Positions 8,340 through 16,880 of a stretch of 64,000 bases of DNA are shown here, one piece after another. Origin of the DNA: DASYTH01 sp035762905 (GTDB taxonomy: Bacteria; Actinomycetota; Actinomycetes; Mycobacteriales; Pseudonocardiaceae). The first letter of the stretch is position 1, and the number at the start of each line of letters is the position of its first letter. The notes under the pieces were generated by a model that was not told the DNA's origin, ran no database searches, and saw only the letters and a program-made list of their open reading frames with translations. The position numbers were made by a program, and so were the translations under genes. Where the stretch lies: NCBI RefSeq assembly GCF_035762905.1, contig NZ_DASUCC010000077.1, forward strand, positions 1-64,000. The letters are read 5' to 3'.

Positions 8340-9212
8340 ATGGCCACGGTCGGGCAGTGGGTGCAGGGCGCGCGGGTTCGGACGCTGCCGAACTCGGTGG
8401 CGCCGGTGCTGGTTGGCGCGGGTGCGGCGGCGGCGCTGGACGCCTTCGTGTGGTGGCAGTCGCTGCTGGCGCTGGTGGTGGCGCTGGCGCTGCAGGTCGG
8501 CGTGAACTACGCCAACGACTACTCCGACGGGATCCGGGGCACCGACGAGCGGCGGGTGGGGCCGCTGCGGCTGGTCGGGTCCGGGGTCGCCACGCCGGTC
8601 TCGGTGCGCGCGGCGGCGTTCGGGTGCTTCGGCGTCGCGGCGGTGGCCGGGCTGGTGCTGGTGGCCGCGACCGGGCGGTGGTGGCTGCTCGCGGTCGGCG
8701 CCGGCTGTGTGCTGGCGGCCTGGTACTACACCGGGGGCCGCCGGCCGTACGGCTATGCGGGCTGGGGCGAGGCCGCGGTGTTCCTGTTCTTCGGTCCGGT
8801 CGCGGTGCTCGGCACCCTTTATGTCCAGAGTGGACGGATCAGCTGGGCCGGGATGGCCGGGGCGGTGGCGACCGGCGCGTTCTCGGCCGCCGTGCTGGTC
8901 GCCAACAACCTGCGCGACATGCCCACCGACCGGGTGGCCGGCAAGATCACCCTGGCGGTCCGGCTGGGCGAGCGGCGCACCCGGATCCTCTACTGCGCGC
9001 TGGTCGCGGTGCCGTTCGCGATCAGCCTGGCCGCCGCGCCCGGCAACCCGTGGCTGCTCGCCGCCCTGCTGGCCGTGCTGCCGGTGCTGCCCGCCGCCCG
9101 CCGGGTGGCCGGCGGCGCCACCGGGCCGGAGCTGATCCCGGTGCTGCGCGACACCGCCCTCGCGATGCTGCTCTGGGCCGTGACCACGGCCCCAGCCCTT
9201 GCCTTTGGTTAG
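8340..9212 (+). CDS. menA: MenA, 1,4-dihydroxy-2-naphthoate prenyltransferase
   Basis: An integral membrane UbiA-family enzyme that attaches the polyprenyl chain to dihydroxynaphthoate, giving demethylmenaquinone. 290 residues with about eight or nine hydrophobic helices. The two Asp-rich motifs that bind Mg-diphosphate are present: NYANDYSDGIRG near residue 60 and NNLRDMPTDRVAGK near residue 190. I chose ATG 8340 (MATVGQWVQGARVRTLPN), which matches the usual N-terminus; an in-frame GTG at 8319 has no better ribosome site. It follows menE by 27 bp. Confidence 0.95.
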   Translation: MATVGQWVQGARVRTLPNSVAPVLVGAGAAAALDAFVWWQSLLALVVALALQVGVNYANDYSDGIRGTDERRVGPLRLVGSGVATPVSVRAAAFGCFGVAAVAGLVLVAATGRWWLLAVGAGCVLAAWYYTGGRRPYGYAGWGEAAVFLFFGPVAVLGTLYVQSGRISWAGMAGAVATGAFSAAVLVANNLRDMPTDRVAGKITLAVRLGERRTRILYCALVAVPFAISLAAAPGNPWLLAALLAVLPVLPAARRVAGGATGPELIPVLRDTALAMLLWAVTTAPALAFG

Positions 9213-9223
9213 GTCTTGGCCCA

Positions 9224-9334
9224 ACCAACGCAACCTCGGGGGCACCGTGACGTTCACCCAGCCACAATCACCCCGCGATCCGCACCTTCCGCTGGAACGC
9301 AACAACAGCAGTTAATCCCGGAGAGGCGGAACAG
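9224..9334 (-). repeat. Dispersed 111-bp repeat, copy 1
   Basis: Read on the minus strand, this stretch matches 32273-32419 (plus strand) along its whole length once a 35-bp internal duplication in that copy is allowed for. Conserved blocks include CCGCCTCTCCGGGATT, CTGCTGTTGT, GGGGTGATTGTGGCTGGGTG, GTCACGGTGCCCC and GAGGTTGCGTTGGT. It lies between the convergent menA and PLP-enzyme genes and overlaps the last seven codons of the latter, supplying its stop. No transposase or obvious terminal inverted repeat is seen. Confidence 0.8.
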
Positions 9335-10418
9335 TCCACAGGCCGGTGGCCAGGAAGTGGTCGAGCACCTGGCGGTACGGGGCCAGGTCCAGGCCGTGCC
9401 GGGCCAGCCAGGCGTCGTCGTAGTAGGTGTGCGCGTACCGCTCGCCGCCGTCGCAGAGCAGGGTGACCACGCTGCCCGGGCGGCCGAGGGCGGTCAGCTC
9501 GGCCACGATCTGGAACGCGCCCCACAGGTTGGTGCCGGTCGAGCCGCCCACCCGGCGGCCGAGCACCTGCTGCACGGTCCGGATGGTGGCCAGCGACGCG
9601 GCATCCGGCACCGGGATCATCCGGTCGATCACCTCGCCGATGAAGCTCGGCTCGACCCGGGGCCGGCCGATGCCCTCGATCCGGGAGCCGCGGCAGCTGG
9701 TCAGCGCCGGGTCGGCGTCCCGCCAGGCCGGGAAGAACACCGAGTTCTCCGGGTCCACCACGGCCAGCCGGGTGCGCAGCTGCCGGTACCGGATGAACCG
9801 GCCGATCGTGGCGCTGGTGCCGCCGGTGCCGGCGCCGACCACGATCCAGGCCGGCTCCGGGTGCTCCTCCCAGGCCATCTGCTCGAAGATCGACTCGGCG
9901 ATGTTGTTGTTGCCCCGCCAGTCGGTGGCCCGCTCGGCATTGGTGAACTGGTCGATGAAGTGCCCACCGAGCTTCTCGGCCAGCTGGTGCGACTCCGCGT
10001 AGATCCGGCCGGGCTCGTCGACGAAGTGGCACGAGCCGCCCTGCCGCTCGATCAGCTCGACCTTCTCCGCGCTGGTGGTGCTCGGCATCACCGCGATGAA
10101 CGGGAGCCCGAGCAGCCGGGCGAAGTAGGCCTCGGAGACCGCGGTCGAGCCGGACGACGCCTCGATCACCGGGGTGCCCTCGACGATCCAGCCGTTGCAC
10201 AGCGCGTAGAGGAACAGGGAGCGGGCCAGCCGGTGCTTGAGCGAGCCGGTCGGGTGGGTCGACTCGTCCTTGAGGTAGAGCTGGACTCCCCAGTCCGGCG
10301 GCAGCGGGAACGGCAGCAGGTGGGTGTCGGCGCTGCGGTTGGCGTCCGCCTCGATGATCCGCACGGCCCGGCAGACCCAGTCCCGGGTGGTGTCGCTGCA
10401 CCGGTCGAGCGCGGTCAC
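9312..10418 (-). CDS. PLP-dependent cysteine synthase / desulfhydrase family protein
   Basis: A fold-type II PLP enzyme of 368 residues, resembling mycobacterial CysK2 (S-sulfocysteine synthase) and Cds1 (cysteine desulfhydrase) rather than classical CysK. Seen: the PLP lysine in HPTGSLKHRLARS, the phosphate-binding loop GAGTGGTSATIGR and the substrate loop EASSGSTAVSE. The reaction cannot be settled from sequence. The GTG start at 10418 overlaps the upstream DUF4229 stop (GTGA). The last residues (VPPLRD) and the stop codon lie inside the dispersed repeat, so the native C-terminus may have been replaced. Confidence 0.9.
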   Translation of the reverse strand: MTALDRCSDTTRDWVCRAVRIIEADANRSADTHLLPFPLPPDWGVQLYLKDESTHPTGSLKHRLARSLFLYALCNGWIVEGTPVIEASSGSTAVSEAYFARLLGLPFIAVMPSTTSAEKVELIERQGGSCHFVDEPGRIYAESHQLAEKLGGHFIDQFTNAERATDWRGNNNIAESIFEQMAWEEHPEPAWIVVGAGTGGTSATIGRFIRYRQLRTRLAVVDPENSVFFPAWRDADPALTSCRGSRIEGIGRPRVEPSFIGEVIDRMIPVPDAASLATIRTVQQVLGRRVGGSTGTNLWGAFQIVAELTALGRPGSVVTLLCDGGERYAHTYYDDAWLARHGLDLAPYRQVLDHFLATGLWTVPPLRD

Positions 10419-10705
10419 CTGCCGTCGTCCTCGGCGGGCGGGGTGTCCGCGCCGCGCAGCTGGGCGCGCAGCCGGTCCCGCTCGGCGCTGCGTGCGGCGC
10501 CGCGGGCGGCCAGGCTCGCGGTCACCCGCTGGTTGAGGCCGCGGAACAGCAGCAGGCCGAGGGGGAAGCCGGCGACGATCGCGACCGCGAGGCTGACCAG
10601 CAGCGGCACGCCGAACAGCAGAAGCAGCCCACCGACGGCGGCCACCAGCCCGATCCGGGCCAGCGTGTAGAGGGCGAGGTCGCGCCCCAGATGTCCGTCC
10701 GCCAT
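10415..10705 (-). CDS. DUF4229 small membrane protein
   Basis: A 96-residue protein with two membrane helices (about residues 15-33 and 34-54) and a charged, Arg-rich cytoplasmic tail. This layout and the RGLNQRVTASLAARGAAR segment match the DUF4229 family found across actinobacteria, which has no known function. It overlaps the downstream PLP enzyme by four bases, so the two are probably translated together. The stop of the Lrp gene sequence begins 20 bp upstream on the same strand. Confidence 0.8.
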   Translation of the reverse strand: MADGHLGRDLALYTLARIGLVAAVGGLLLLFGVPLLVSLAVAIVAGFPLGLLLFRGLNQRVTASLAARGAARSAERDRLRAQLRGADTPPAEDDGR

Positions 10706-10725
10706 GTGCAGACCGTAACCCGGCC

Positions 10726-11184
10726 CTAGTCGGATGCGGTGTTGGGCCGGCCCTCGAACCGGGTGGACAGCACCACCGTGGTGCGGGTCCTGGCCACCCC
10801 GACGATCCGGCGCAGCCGGCCGAGGGTGTGCTCCAACTCGTCGACGGTGGCCACCCGAACCTTGACCACGAAGGCGTCGTCGCCGGCCACCGCGTAGCAG
10901 GACTCGACCTCGGACAGGCCGCCCAGCTCGGCGGCGACGGCCTCCTCGTCCGCGGTGTCGGACAGGGTGATGCCGATCAGCGCCGTGACCCCGAGCCCGA
11001 CCGCGTGCGGGTCGACCACCGCGTGGTAACCGGTGATCACGCCGGTGGCCTCCAGCTTGCCCACCCGCTCGTGCACGGCCGACGCGGACAGGCCGACCTG
11101 CCGGCCGAGGTCGGCGTAGGTGGCGCGGCCGTTGCGCCGAAGCGCGTCGATGATCCTGCGGTCCACGGAGTCCACGGCATCCAA
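10726..11184 (-). CDS. Lrp/AsnC-family transcriptional regulator
   Basis: A 152-residue feast/famine regulator. The N-terminal winged HTH is clear (VDRRIIDALRRNGRATYADL, then VGLSASAVHERVGKLEATGVI), followed by a RAM ligand-binding domain (about residues 65-140) that normally binds an amino acid and drives oligomerisation. It is upstream of the DUF4229 and cysteine-enzyme genes on the same strand, so control of sulphur amino acid turnover is a plausible but unproven role. The sequence does not show which amino acid is sensed. Confidence 0.9.
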   Translation of the reverse strand: MDAVDSVDRRIIDALRRNGRATYADLGRQVGLSASAVHERVGKLEATGVITGYHAVVDPHAVGLGVTALIGITLSDTADEEAVAAELGGLSEVESCYAVAGDDAFVVKVRVATVDELEHTLGRLRRIVGVARTRTTVVLSTRFEGRPNTASD

Positions 11185-11333
11185 GCCTAGGCCCCGACCG
11201 GGCCCCGACCGATGTCCGAAGCGCTCGATTTGTCCCTTACTACCTCTTTACCTCCGGACAACCGTTCGAGTACCCGAAGGGCGAGATGCGACGATGCGGT
11301 ACACCACGCACCGGGCGATGGAGGAGGCGTGAG

Positions 11334-11552
11334 TTGACCGCTGTCACACACATCGGCGAACGACTGCTGACCCCTGGCGAGGTGGCCGCGCTGTTCCGGG
11401 TGGATCCGAAGACCGTGACCCGCTGGGCGACCGCGGGCCGGATCGGCTCGATCCGGACGCCGGGTGGGCACCGCCGGTTCCGCGAGTCGGAAGTCAAGGC
11501 GCTGCTTGCCGAACTGACCACCGAGGCGACCGCGCCGGCCGGCCGGGACTGA
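11334..11552 (+). CDS. bldC: BldC, MerR-like developmental regulator
   Basis: A small winged-helix DNA-binding protein of 72 residues that in Streptomyces delays differentiation and binds direct repeats cooperatively. The body reads RLLTPGEVAALFRVDPKTV then TRWATAGRIGSIRTPGGHRR, essentially the BldC family pattern. I start at TTG 11334 because GGAGGAGG lies 7 nt upstream and the resulting LTAVTHIGERLLTP matches known BldC N-termini; the open frame begins at 11286 but lacks a ribosome site there. It is a stand-alone gene, divergent from the Lrp gene. Confidence 0.93.
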   Translation: MTAVTHIGERLLTPGEVAALFRVDPKTVTRWATAGRIGSIRTPGGHRRFRESEVKALLAELTTEATAPAGRD

Positions 11553-11632
11553 CCAGGCCGTCGTCCCCCTTCCACCCCCGAACCCGACAAACGGGCTAAT
11601 CTCGGTGTCGAGGATGAGGGAGGTGGCGTTCG

Positions 11633-11827
11633 ATGATTTATCTGCTCGCGGTGATCGGCGCGATTGCGGTGCTGGTGTTGCTGTGGCGGGCGTTCGTCGC
11701 CCGGCCGGCCAGCGTTGCTCCCCCTCGCAAGCGTTCGGTCGCTCCGGACGACGACGCGGAGTTCCTCCGCGACCTCGAGCGGCGCCGCCGCCGGCCCGAA
11801 GACGACGACGGCAAACCCTCCTCCTAG
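11633..11827 (+). CDS. Small single-pass membrane protein
   Basis: 64 residues: one N-terminal membrane helix (residues 2-22) followed by a basic then acidic cytoplasmic tail ending PEDDDGKPSS. A good ribosome site (GGGAGGTGG) precedes the ATG, and TAATCT about 35 bp upstream is a plausible -10. The last bases overlap the stop region of the convergent MinD-like gene by four bases. No family recognised and no function proposed. Confidence 0.65.
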   Translation: MIYLLAVIGAIAVLVLLWRAFVARPASVAPPRKRSVAPDDDAEFLRDLERRRRRPEDDDGKPSS

Positions 11828-13446
11828 TTCCCGGGGAAGGCGTCGGCGACCGTGGCCGCCATCTCCAGCAGGGCCAGCCGGGTGGCCGGGCTGAGCCGGT
11901 CCAGCTCGATCTCCGCGCCCTCCTCCAGATGCGGGTCGAACGGGATCTGGCACACCGCCCTGCACCGCGACCCGAAGTGCTGGGCCAGCCGGTCCAGATC
12001 CACCGAGCCGGCCTTCGGCCGCACCGAGTTGATCACCGCAACGGACCGGGCCACCAGGTCCCGGTAGCCGTGCACGTCCAGCCAGTCCAGGGTGGCCGAG
12101 GCGCTGCGAGCGCCGTCCACCGAACCGGAGGACACCACGACCAGTGAGTCGGCCAGGTCGAGCACGCCCTTCATGGCCGAGTGCATCAGCCCGGTGCCGC
12201 AGTCGGTGAGCACGATGTTGTAGAAGTGCTCGAGCAGCGCGATCGTGCGCCGGTAGTCGCTCTCGCTGAACGCCTCGGACACCGCCGGGTCCTGGTCGCT
12301 GGCCAGCACCTCCAGCCGGCTCGGGCCCTGCGAGGTGTAGGCGCGGATGTCGCTGTAGCGCCGGATCCGGTCGGCGTCGCGGAGCAGGTGCCGCACGGTG
12401 GCCGTGGTCTCCAGCGGGATCTTCTGGCTCAGCGTGCCGCGGTCCGGGTTCGCGTCCACGGCGATCACCCGGTCGCCGCGCAGCGAGGAGAAGGTGGAGC
12501 CGAGCGTCGTGGTGGTGGTGGTCTTGCCGACCCCGCCCTTGAGGCTCAGCATGGCGATCTTGTAGCAGCCGCGCAGCGGTTGGTTCACCCGGTTGATCAG
12601 TTCCCGGCGCCGGCTGTCCGCCGGGCTCTCCCCGACGTTGATCAGATGCCCGCTGGCCACGAACACCGCCTTGCGCCAGCCGGACTGCGGCCGGCGCTTG
12701 GCCTGCTTGATCAACCGGGCGGAGGACAGCTCGCCGTGGCCATGGCCGACGCCGCGGCCGTGCGGGTCGACCGGTCCCGGCCGGACGGTTTGAGACGTCT
12801 GGCCCCGCAGGTGCGGCGGCGGGTAGCCCGGCGGGAACCCTTGCTGGTACGGGGGAACCGGGTAGCCGCCGGAGCCAGACGGGTTGACGTAGTGCGGACC
12901 GGACGGTCCGCCGGCCACCGGATACGGACCCGAGTGCGGCCCGGACTGCTCACCCGGAACCGGGTGCGGTCCGGACTGATGTGGCGGAACGGGATACGGC
13001 CCCGACTGGTGCGGCGGCCCCGGGTGCGGTCCGGACTGGTGCGGTGGAACGGGATGCGGCCCGGATTGGTGCGGCGGCGCGGGGTGCGGTCCGGATTGGT
13101 GCGGCGGCGCGGGGTGCGGTCCGGACTGGTGTGCGGGTGCCGGTTGCGGCCCGGACTGCTGCGGGGGAACGGGTTGCGGTCCGGACTGCTGCGGCGGCAC
13201 GGCGTGGGGCCCGGACTGGTGCGGACCGGGTTGCCCCGGCTGCGGTGCGTCCGGGTGCGGGGTCGAGTCCGTTTTCTCTTCCTCCTCAAGGTGAGAAGCA
13301 CCCGGCATCGGCCCGAAGTCGTGGGTCAACCCGTCGAGCTGGTCGGTGGTGACCTTGGGCCGCGGCCCGCCGGTGCCCGGCTCGCCCGGATCGGTGGGCT
13401 GCGCCTCGGGCAGCTGCCACCCGGACTGGTCTTCCCGCCCACTCAC
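11824..13446 (-). CDS. MinD/ParA-like ATPase with a proline-rich repeat tail
   Basis: A 540-residue cytoplasmic protein in two parts. Residues 1-240 are low-complexity and Pro/His/Gln-rich, with a decapeptide (HQSGPHPxPP type) repeated about ten times at residues 75-175. Residues 290-540 are a MinD/ParA-type P-loop ATPase with a deviant Walker A (SLKGGVGKTTTTTTLG, about 301-316) and DANPDRGTLSQ. The architecture resembles the EspI-type ATPases of mycobacterial ESX loci, but no ESX genes are near. It may be an orphan organiser of a surface or partition process. GTG start with GGGAGGA upstream. Confidence 0.88.
   Translation of the reverse strand: MSGREDQSGWQLPEAQPTDPGEPGTGGPRPKVTTDQLDGLTHDFGPMPGASHLEEEEKTDSTPHPDAPQPGQPGPHQSGPHAVPPQQSGPQPVPPQQSGPQPAPAHQSGPHPAPPHQSGPHPAPPHQSGPHPVPPHQSGPHPGPPHQSGPYPVPPHQSGPHPVPGEQSGPHSGPYPVAGGPSGPHYVNPSGSGGYPVPPYQQGFPPGYPPPHLRGQTSQTVRPGPVDPHGRGVGHGHGELSSARLIKQAKRRPQSGWRKAVFVASGHLINVGESPADSRRRELINRVNQPLRGCYKIAMLSLKGGVGKTTTTTTLGSTFSSLRGDRVIAVDANPDRGTLSQKIPLETTATVRHLLRDADRIRRYSDIRAYTSQGPSRLEVLASDQDPAVSEAFSESDYRRTIALLEHFYNIVLTDCGTGLMHSAMKGVLDLADSLVVVSSGSVDGARSASATLDWLDVHGYRDLVARSVAVINSVRPKAGSVDLDRLAQHFGSRCRAVCQIPFDPHLEEGAEIELDRLSPATRLALLEMAATVADAFPGN
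12922..13224 (-). repeat. Ten tandem 30-bp coding repeats
   Basis: In-frame repeats encoding (H/Q)QSGP(H/Q/Y)PxPP. The period is exactly 10 codons with no spacer. Copies differ mainly at the residue before the double proline. This is coding microheterogeneity, not a CRISPR array. Confidence 0.9.
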
Positions 13447-13525
13447 GCTGGGGTCCTCCCTGAACTACCGCCGGCTTCGCCCACGACGGTAGTCGCATCC
13501 GATCGTTCGGCGCGACACGGGGGCG

Positions 13526-14476
13526 TCAGCCGAGCCCGGCATAGGAATGCAGGCCCGAGATGACCAGGTTGATGAAGAATAGGTTGAACACCATGACCGC
13601 GAAGCCCAGCACGTTGATCGCCGCCGCCCGGCCGCCGCGCCAGCCCGCGGTCGCCCGCGAGTGCAGATAGGCGGCGTAGACCACCCAGGCCACGAACGCG
13701 CAAGTCTCCTTGGGATCCCAGCCCCAGAACCGGCCCCAGGCGGCCTCCGCCCAGATGGCGCCGAAGATGACCGCCAGCGTGTAGGCCGGGAACGCGATGA
13801 TCGTGATCCGGTAGGCGACCCGGTCCAGGGTGTCCGCCGCCGGCAGCCGGGGAGCCAGCCGGGCGAACCGGTCCGGGTTGGTCTTGATCAGGTACAGCAC
13901 GCTGGCCACGCCGGACACCAGCAGCGCCCCGCTGGACGTGGCGACCGTGAACACGTGGATGACCAGCCAGTAGGACTGCAGGGCCGGCTGCACCGGGGCG
14001 GCGCTGGTGTAGAGCACGGTGCCGCCCAAGAACATCAGCAGCGCGACCGGGGCGAGCACGAAGCCGCCGAGCCGCCGCACCGGGAACCGGCGCAGCAGCA
14101 CCAGCCAGGTCACCACCGCGCCGAGGCAGAGCAGCGAGCCGAACTCGTACATGTTGCCCCACGGCACCCGCCCGGCCGCGATCCCGCGCAACACCAGCGA
14201 AGCCAGGTGCACCAGCGCGCCGAACACGGTCAGCGCCACCGCCATCCGGCCGATCCGATCCGCCCGCCCGGGCTCGGCGGCACCGGCACGTTCGTCCGGG
14301 TCGACCGGTGCGGCGTCCCGGTCCTCGGCGCCCACCAGCGCGGGTTCGGGGGCGCGGACCCGGGTCCGGGTCAGCGCCTGCTCGGTCAGGTAGAACACCA
14401 TGGCCAGCACGTACACCGCGACGGCGGTGAAGTAGCACCAGTCGCTGTAGGTCGCCAGGGTCTCGTCGACCGGCAT
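13526..14476 (-). CDS. ccsB: CcsB (ResC-type) cytochrome c maturation protein
   Basis: The haem-handling subunit of System II cytochrome c synthase, an integral membrane protein of 316 residues with about eight helices. The Trp-rich WWD signature is seen as WGRFWGWDPKETCAFVAW near residues 245-262, with conserved His residues in flanking helices. It works with ResB to move haem outward and attach it to apocytochrome c. Its ATG overlaps the resB stop (TGATG). It is the last gene in the leftward chain from hemL, an order I recall for mycobacterial Rv0524-Rv0529. Confidence 0.95.
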   Translation of the reverse strand: MPVDETLATYSDWCYFTAVAVYVLAMVFYLTEQALTRTRVRAPEPALVGAEDRDAAPVDPDERAGAAEPGRADRIGRMAVALTVFGALVHLASLVLRGIAAGRVPWGNMYEFGSLLCLGAVVTWLVLLRRFPVRRLGGFVLAPVALLMFLGGTVLYTSAAPVQPALQSYWLVIHVFTVATSSGALLVSGVASVLYLIKTNPDRFARLAPRLPAADTLDRVAYRITIIAFPAYTLAVIFGAIWAEAAWGRFWGWDPKETCAFVAWVVYAAYLHSRATAGWRGGRAAAINVLGFAVMVFNLFFINLVISGLHSYAGLG

Positions 14477-16080
14477 CAGGGTTCCCTCCCGCGCACCAAC
14501 TCGGCGGACAGCCGCTCGAACTGCTCGCCGTACCCCGCCCGGTCGGTTCGGGCCAGCCCGCCGACCTCGACCACGGTACGACTCTGATCAGCACCGGCGC
14601 CCGCCGGGGTGGCCCGGATCCACAGCCGGCGCCGCTTCACGGTCAGCGAGACACCCAACCCGGCGATCAGCAGCAGCGCGAACGCGAGCACCCAGCCCTG
14701 CGTCGGGTCGTGCGAGACCTGCAGCGCCACCCACCGCTCGACCCGGTCGAACCGCACCCGGGTGCCGTCGTCCAGGGTGATCTCCTGGCCGGGCTTGAGG
14801 TTCGCCCGGGCCACCCGGGAAAGCCGGCCACTGTCCACAAGGGACTGATCGACCGAGAAGATGGACTGACCGCGGCCGGCGTCCAGCCCGAGGTCGCCGC
14901 GCAGCACGTCCACCGCGACCGCCGGGTTGCGCAGGTCCGGGAACCCGGAGTCGAGCAGCGCGCCGCGGAACACCGCGGTCGGGGCCAGCAGGCCGGTGAT
15001 CGCGAGCCCGGTGCGCCGCCGCTCCGCCGGGTCGGACACCCCCGGCCGGTCCAGCTTGGTGGCGCCCTCGGCGAGCATCGTCCGCTGGTCCACCGTGCGC
15101 CACTGGATGGTGCTGGTGCGACTCGTTCCGTCCGGGAAGGTCACCGTGAAGGTCGGGGCGTAGCCGTGGCCGAGCAGGTAGATCCGGTCGCCCGCGGTGC
15201 GCAGCGGATCGTTCACCGCGAGCGGGTACGGCCGCCAGGTGCCGGTCTCCAGGTCGGCGCCGGACTGGTAGCGCAGGTCCGCCCGGAAGCTCTCCGCCTG
15301 GCCGTTCGGCAGGTACCGGGCCGAGAAACCGTCCACCCGGACGCAGAACGGGTTGAGGTCGGTGCCGTCCACCCGCAGCCCGGGCCGGAACGAGTCGTAG
15401 CCGAGCGTCCCGGCGTTGCAGAACTCCGAGCCGTCGGCCAGCACGATCACCTGGCCCTCGTAGTTGAACATCTTGCCGAGCGCCAGGGCCACGACCAGGC
15501 CGAGCATGGCGAAGTGGAACAGCAGGTTGCCGGTCTCCCGCAGGTACCCGCGCTCCGCGCTGATGCTGCGCCCGCCGTCCGGCTCGGCCCGCTCCACCCG
15601 CCGCCAGCCGCGCAGCCGGCGGTGCGCGGCGGCCATCACCTCGGCCACCCCGGCGTCCATCGTGGCCGTGCTGTGGTGCGGCAGCCGGCTCAGGTTGCGC
15701 GGGGTGAGCACCGGCGCGGCCCGCAGCGACCGGGCGTAGTCCAGCGTGCGCGGCACCAGGCAGCCCATCAGCGACACGAACAGCAGCAGATAGATCGCCG
15801 AGAACCAGACGCTGGCGTAGACGTCGTAGAACTGCAGCCGGTCCAGCAGCCGGCCCCACCAGCCGTGCTCGGCGATGAACTCGGTCACCTTGGGCGCGTT
15901 CAGCGACCGCTGCGGCAGCAGCGCCCCCGGCAGGGCCGCAAGGGCCAGCAGGAACAGCAGCACCAGGGCGGTGCGCATGGACACGAGGCCGCGCCAGGTG
16001 TTGCGCAGAAAGGCGAGCAGCGGGTTCACGCGGGGCGGGACCTGCTGCGCCGGGCCGGCCGCGCGACTGTCCACGGTCAT
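14476..16080 (-). CDS. resB: ResB-like cytochrome c maturation protein
   Basis: The partner of CcsB in System II haem delivery. 534 residues with N-terminal helices (about residues 35-60 and 85-110), one near 190-215, a large extracytoplasmic domain (about 220-455) and a final helix near 465-485. The motif ERGYLRETGNLLFHFAMLG, with the conserved His of the third helix, is present. The ATG at 16080 overlaps the ccdA stop by one base; the open frame continues upstream only because it shadows ccdA. The start is therefore fixed by translational coupling. Confidence 0.94.
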   Translation of the reverse strand: MTVDSRAAGPAQQVPPRVNPLLAFLRNTWRGLVSMRTALVLLFLLALAALPGALLPQRSLNAPKVTEFIAEHGWWGRLLDRLQFYDVYASVWFSAIYLLLFVSLMGCLVPRTLDYARSLRAAPVLTPRNLSRLPHHSTATMDAGVAEVMAAAHRRLRGWRRVERAEPDGGRSISAERGYLRETGNLLFHFAMLGLVVALALGKMFNYEGQVIVLADGSEFCNAGTLGYDSFRPGLRVDGTDLNPFCVRVDGFSARYLPNGQAESFRADLRYQSGADLETGTWRPYPLAVNDPLRTAGDRIYLLGHGYAPTFTVTFPDGTSRTSTIQWRTVDQRTMLAEGATKLDRPGVSDPAERRRTGLAITGLLAPTAVFRGALLDSGFPDLRNPAVAVDVLRGDLGLDAGRGQSIFSVDQSLVDSGRLSRVARANLKPGQEITLDDGTRVRFDRVERWVALQVSHDPTQGWVLAFALLLIAGLGVSLTVKRRRLWIRATPAGAGADQSRTVVEVGGLARTDRAGYGEQFERLSAELVRGREP

Positions 16081-16850
16081 CAGAGCGGCAACCTCGTGTC
16101 GGCGACGATCGTGCCGCGCAGCCAGGCGGTCAGCTCGCCCCACAGCCCGGTGACCAGCAGCACGCCGACGACCAGCATCAGCCCGCCGCCCACGTACTGG
16201 ATCACCCGGCCGTGCCGGCGCAGCCAGCCGCTGGTCCGGACCGCCCAGCCCGCGCCCAGCGCGATCAGCAGGAACGGCAGGCCCAGCCCCAGGCAGTAGA
16301 TCAGCACCAGCAGGTAGCCGCGGGCCGCGGTGCCGCCGGTGCTCGCGGCCATCGCCAGCACCGCGGACAGCGTCGGGCCGAGGCACGGCGTCCAGCCAAG
16401 CGCGAAGATCGCGCCGAGCACCGGGGCGCCGGCCACCCCGAGCCGCGGCACCCGGTGCAGCCGGACGTCCCGCTGCAGCGCCGGGATCAGCCCGATGAAC
16501 ACCAGCGCCATGACGATCGTGAGCACCCCGCCGATTCGTTCGAGCAGCCCCTGGTTGAGCTGCACCGCGTCGGCCAGCCAGACCAGGCTGCCCACGCCGA
16601 TGGCGAACACCACGGTGAACCCGAGGATGAACAGGCCGACCGCGCCCACCACCCGGAACCGGCCGCGCTTGGGCGCCTCGTCGTCGCTGACCGCGGGCGC
16701 GTCCGCTCCCACCAGCGCGGCGAGGTAGGCCAGATAGCCCGGTACCAGCGGCACCACGCAGGGCGAGGCGAACGAGATCGTCCCGGCCAGCAGCGCCACG
16801 CCGGCGGCCAGCAGCAGCGGGCCGGACTGGGCGAGCTCGGTGGGATTCAC
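16080..16850 (-). CDS. ccdA: CcdA, thiol-disulfide electron carrier across the membrane
   Basis: A 256-residue integral membrane protein with six or seven helices that passes reductant from cytoplasmic thioredoxin to extracytoplasmic thioredoxin-like proteins such as ResA. The redox pair is visible as the Cys in SFASPCVVPLVPGY and the Cys in GWTPCLGPTLSA. It sits between resA and resB, the expected place in a System II cluster. It starts 30 bp after the resA stop and its own stop overlaps the resB start. Confidence 0.95.
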   Translation of the reverse strand: MNPTELAQSGPLLLAAGVALLAGTISFASPCVVPLVPGYLAYLAALVGADAPAVSDDEAPKRGRFRVVGAVGLFILGFTVVFAIGVGSLVWLADAVQLNQGLLERIGGVLTIVMALVFIGLIPALQRDVRLHRVPRLGVAGAPVLGAIFALGWTPCLGPTLSAVLAMAASTGGTAARGYLLVLIYCLGLGLPFLLIALGAGWAVRTSGWLRRHGRVIQYVGGGLMLVVGVLLVTGLWGELTAWLRGTIVADTRLPL

Positions 16851-16880
16851 GAAAACAGGGTAGACACCCGGGCCGGGCGC

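Noticed and set aside
12922..13224. Regular 30-bp repeats resembling a CRISPR array
   Set aside because: The repeats are contiguous without spacers, stay in frame and encode a decapeptide within the ATPase gene.
11824..13446. Part of an ESX/type VII secretion locus
   Set aside because: No EccB-E, WXG100 or mycosin genes occur in the window; only the ATPase resembles ESX accessory proteins.
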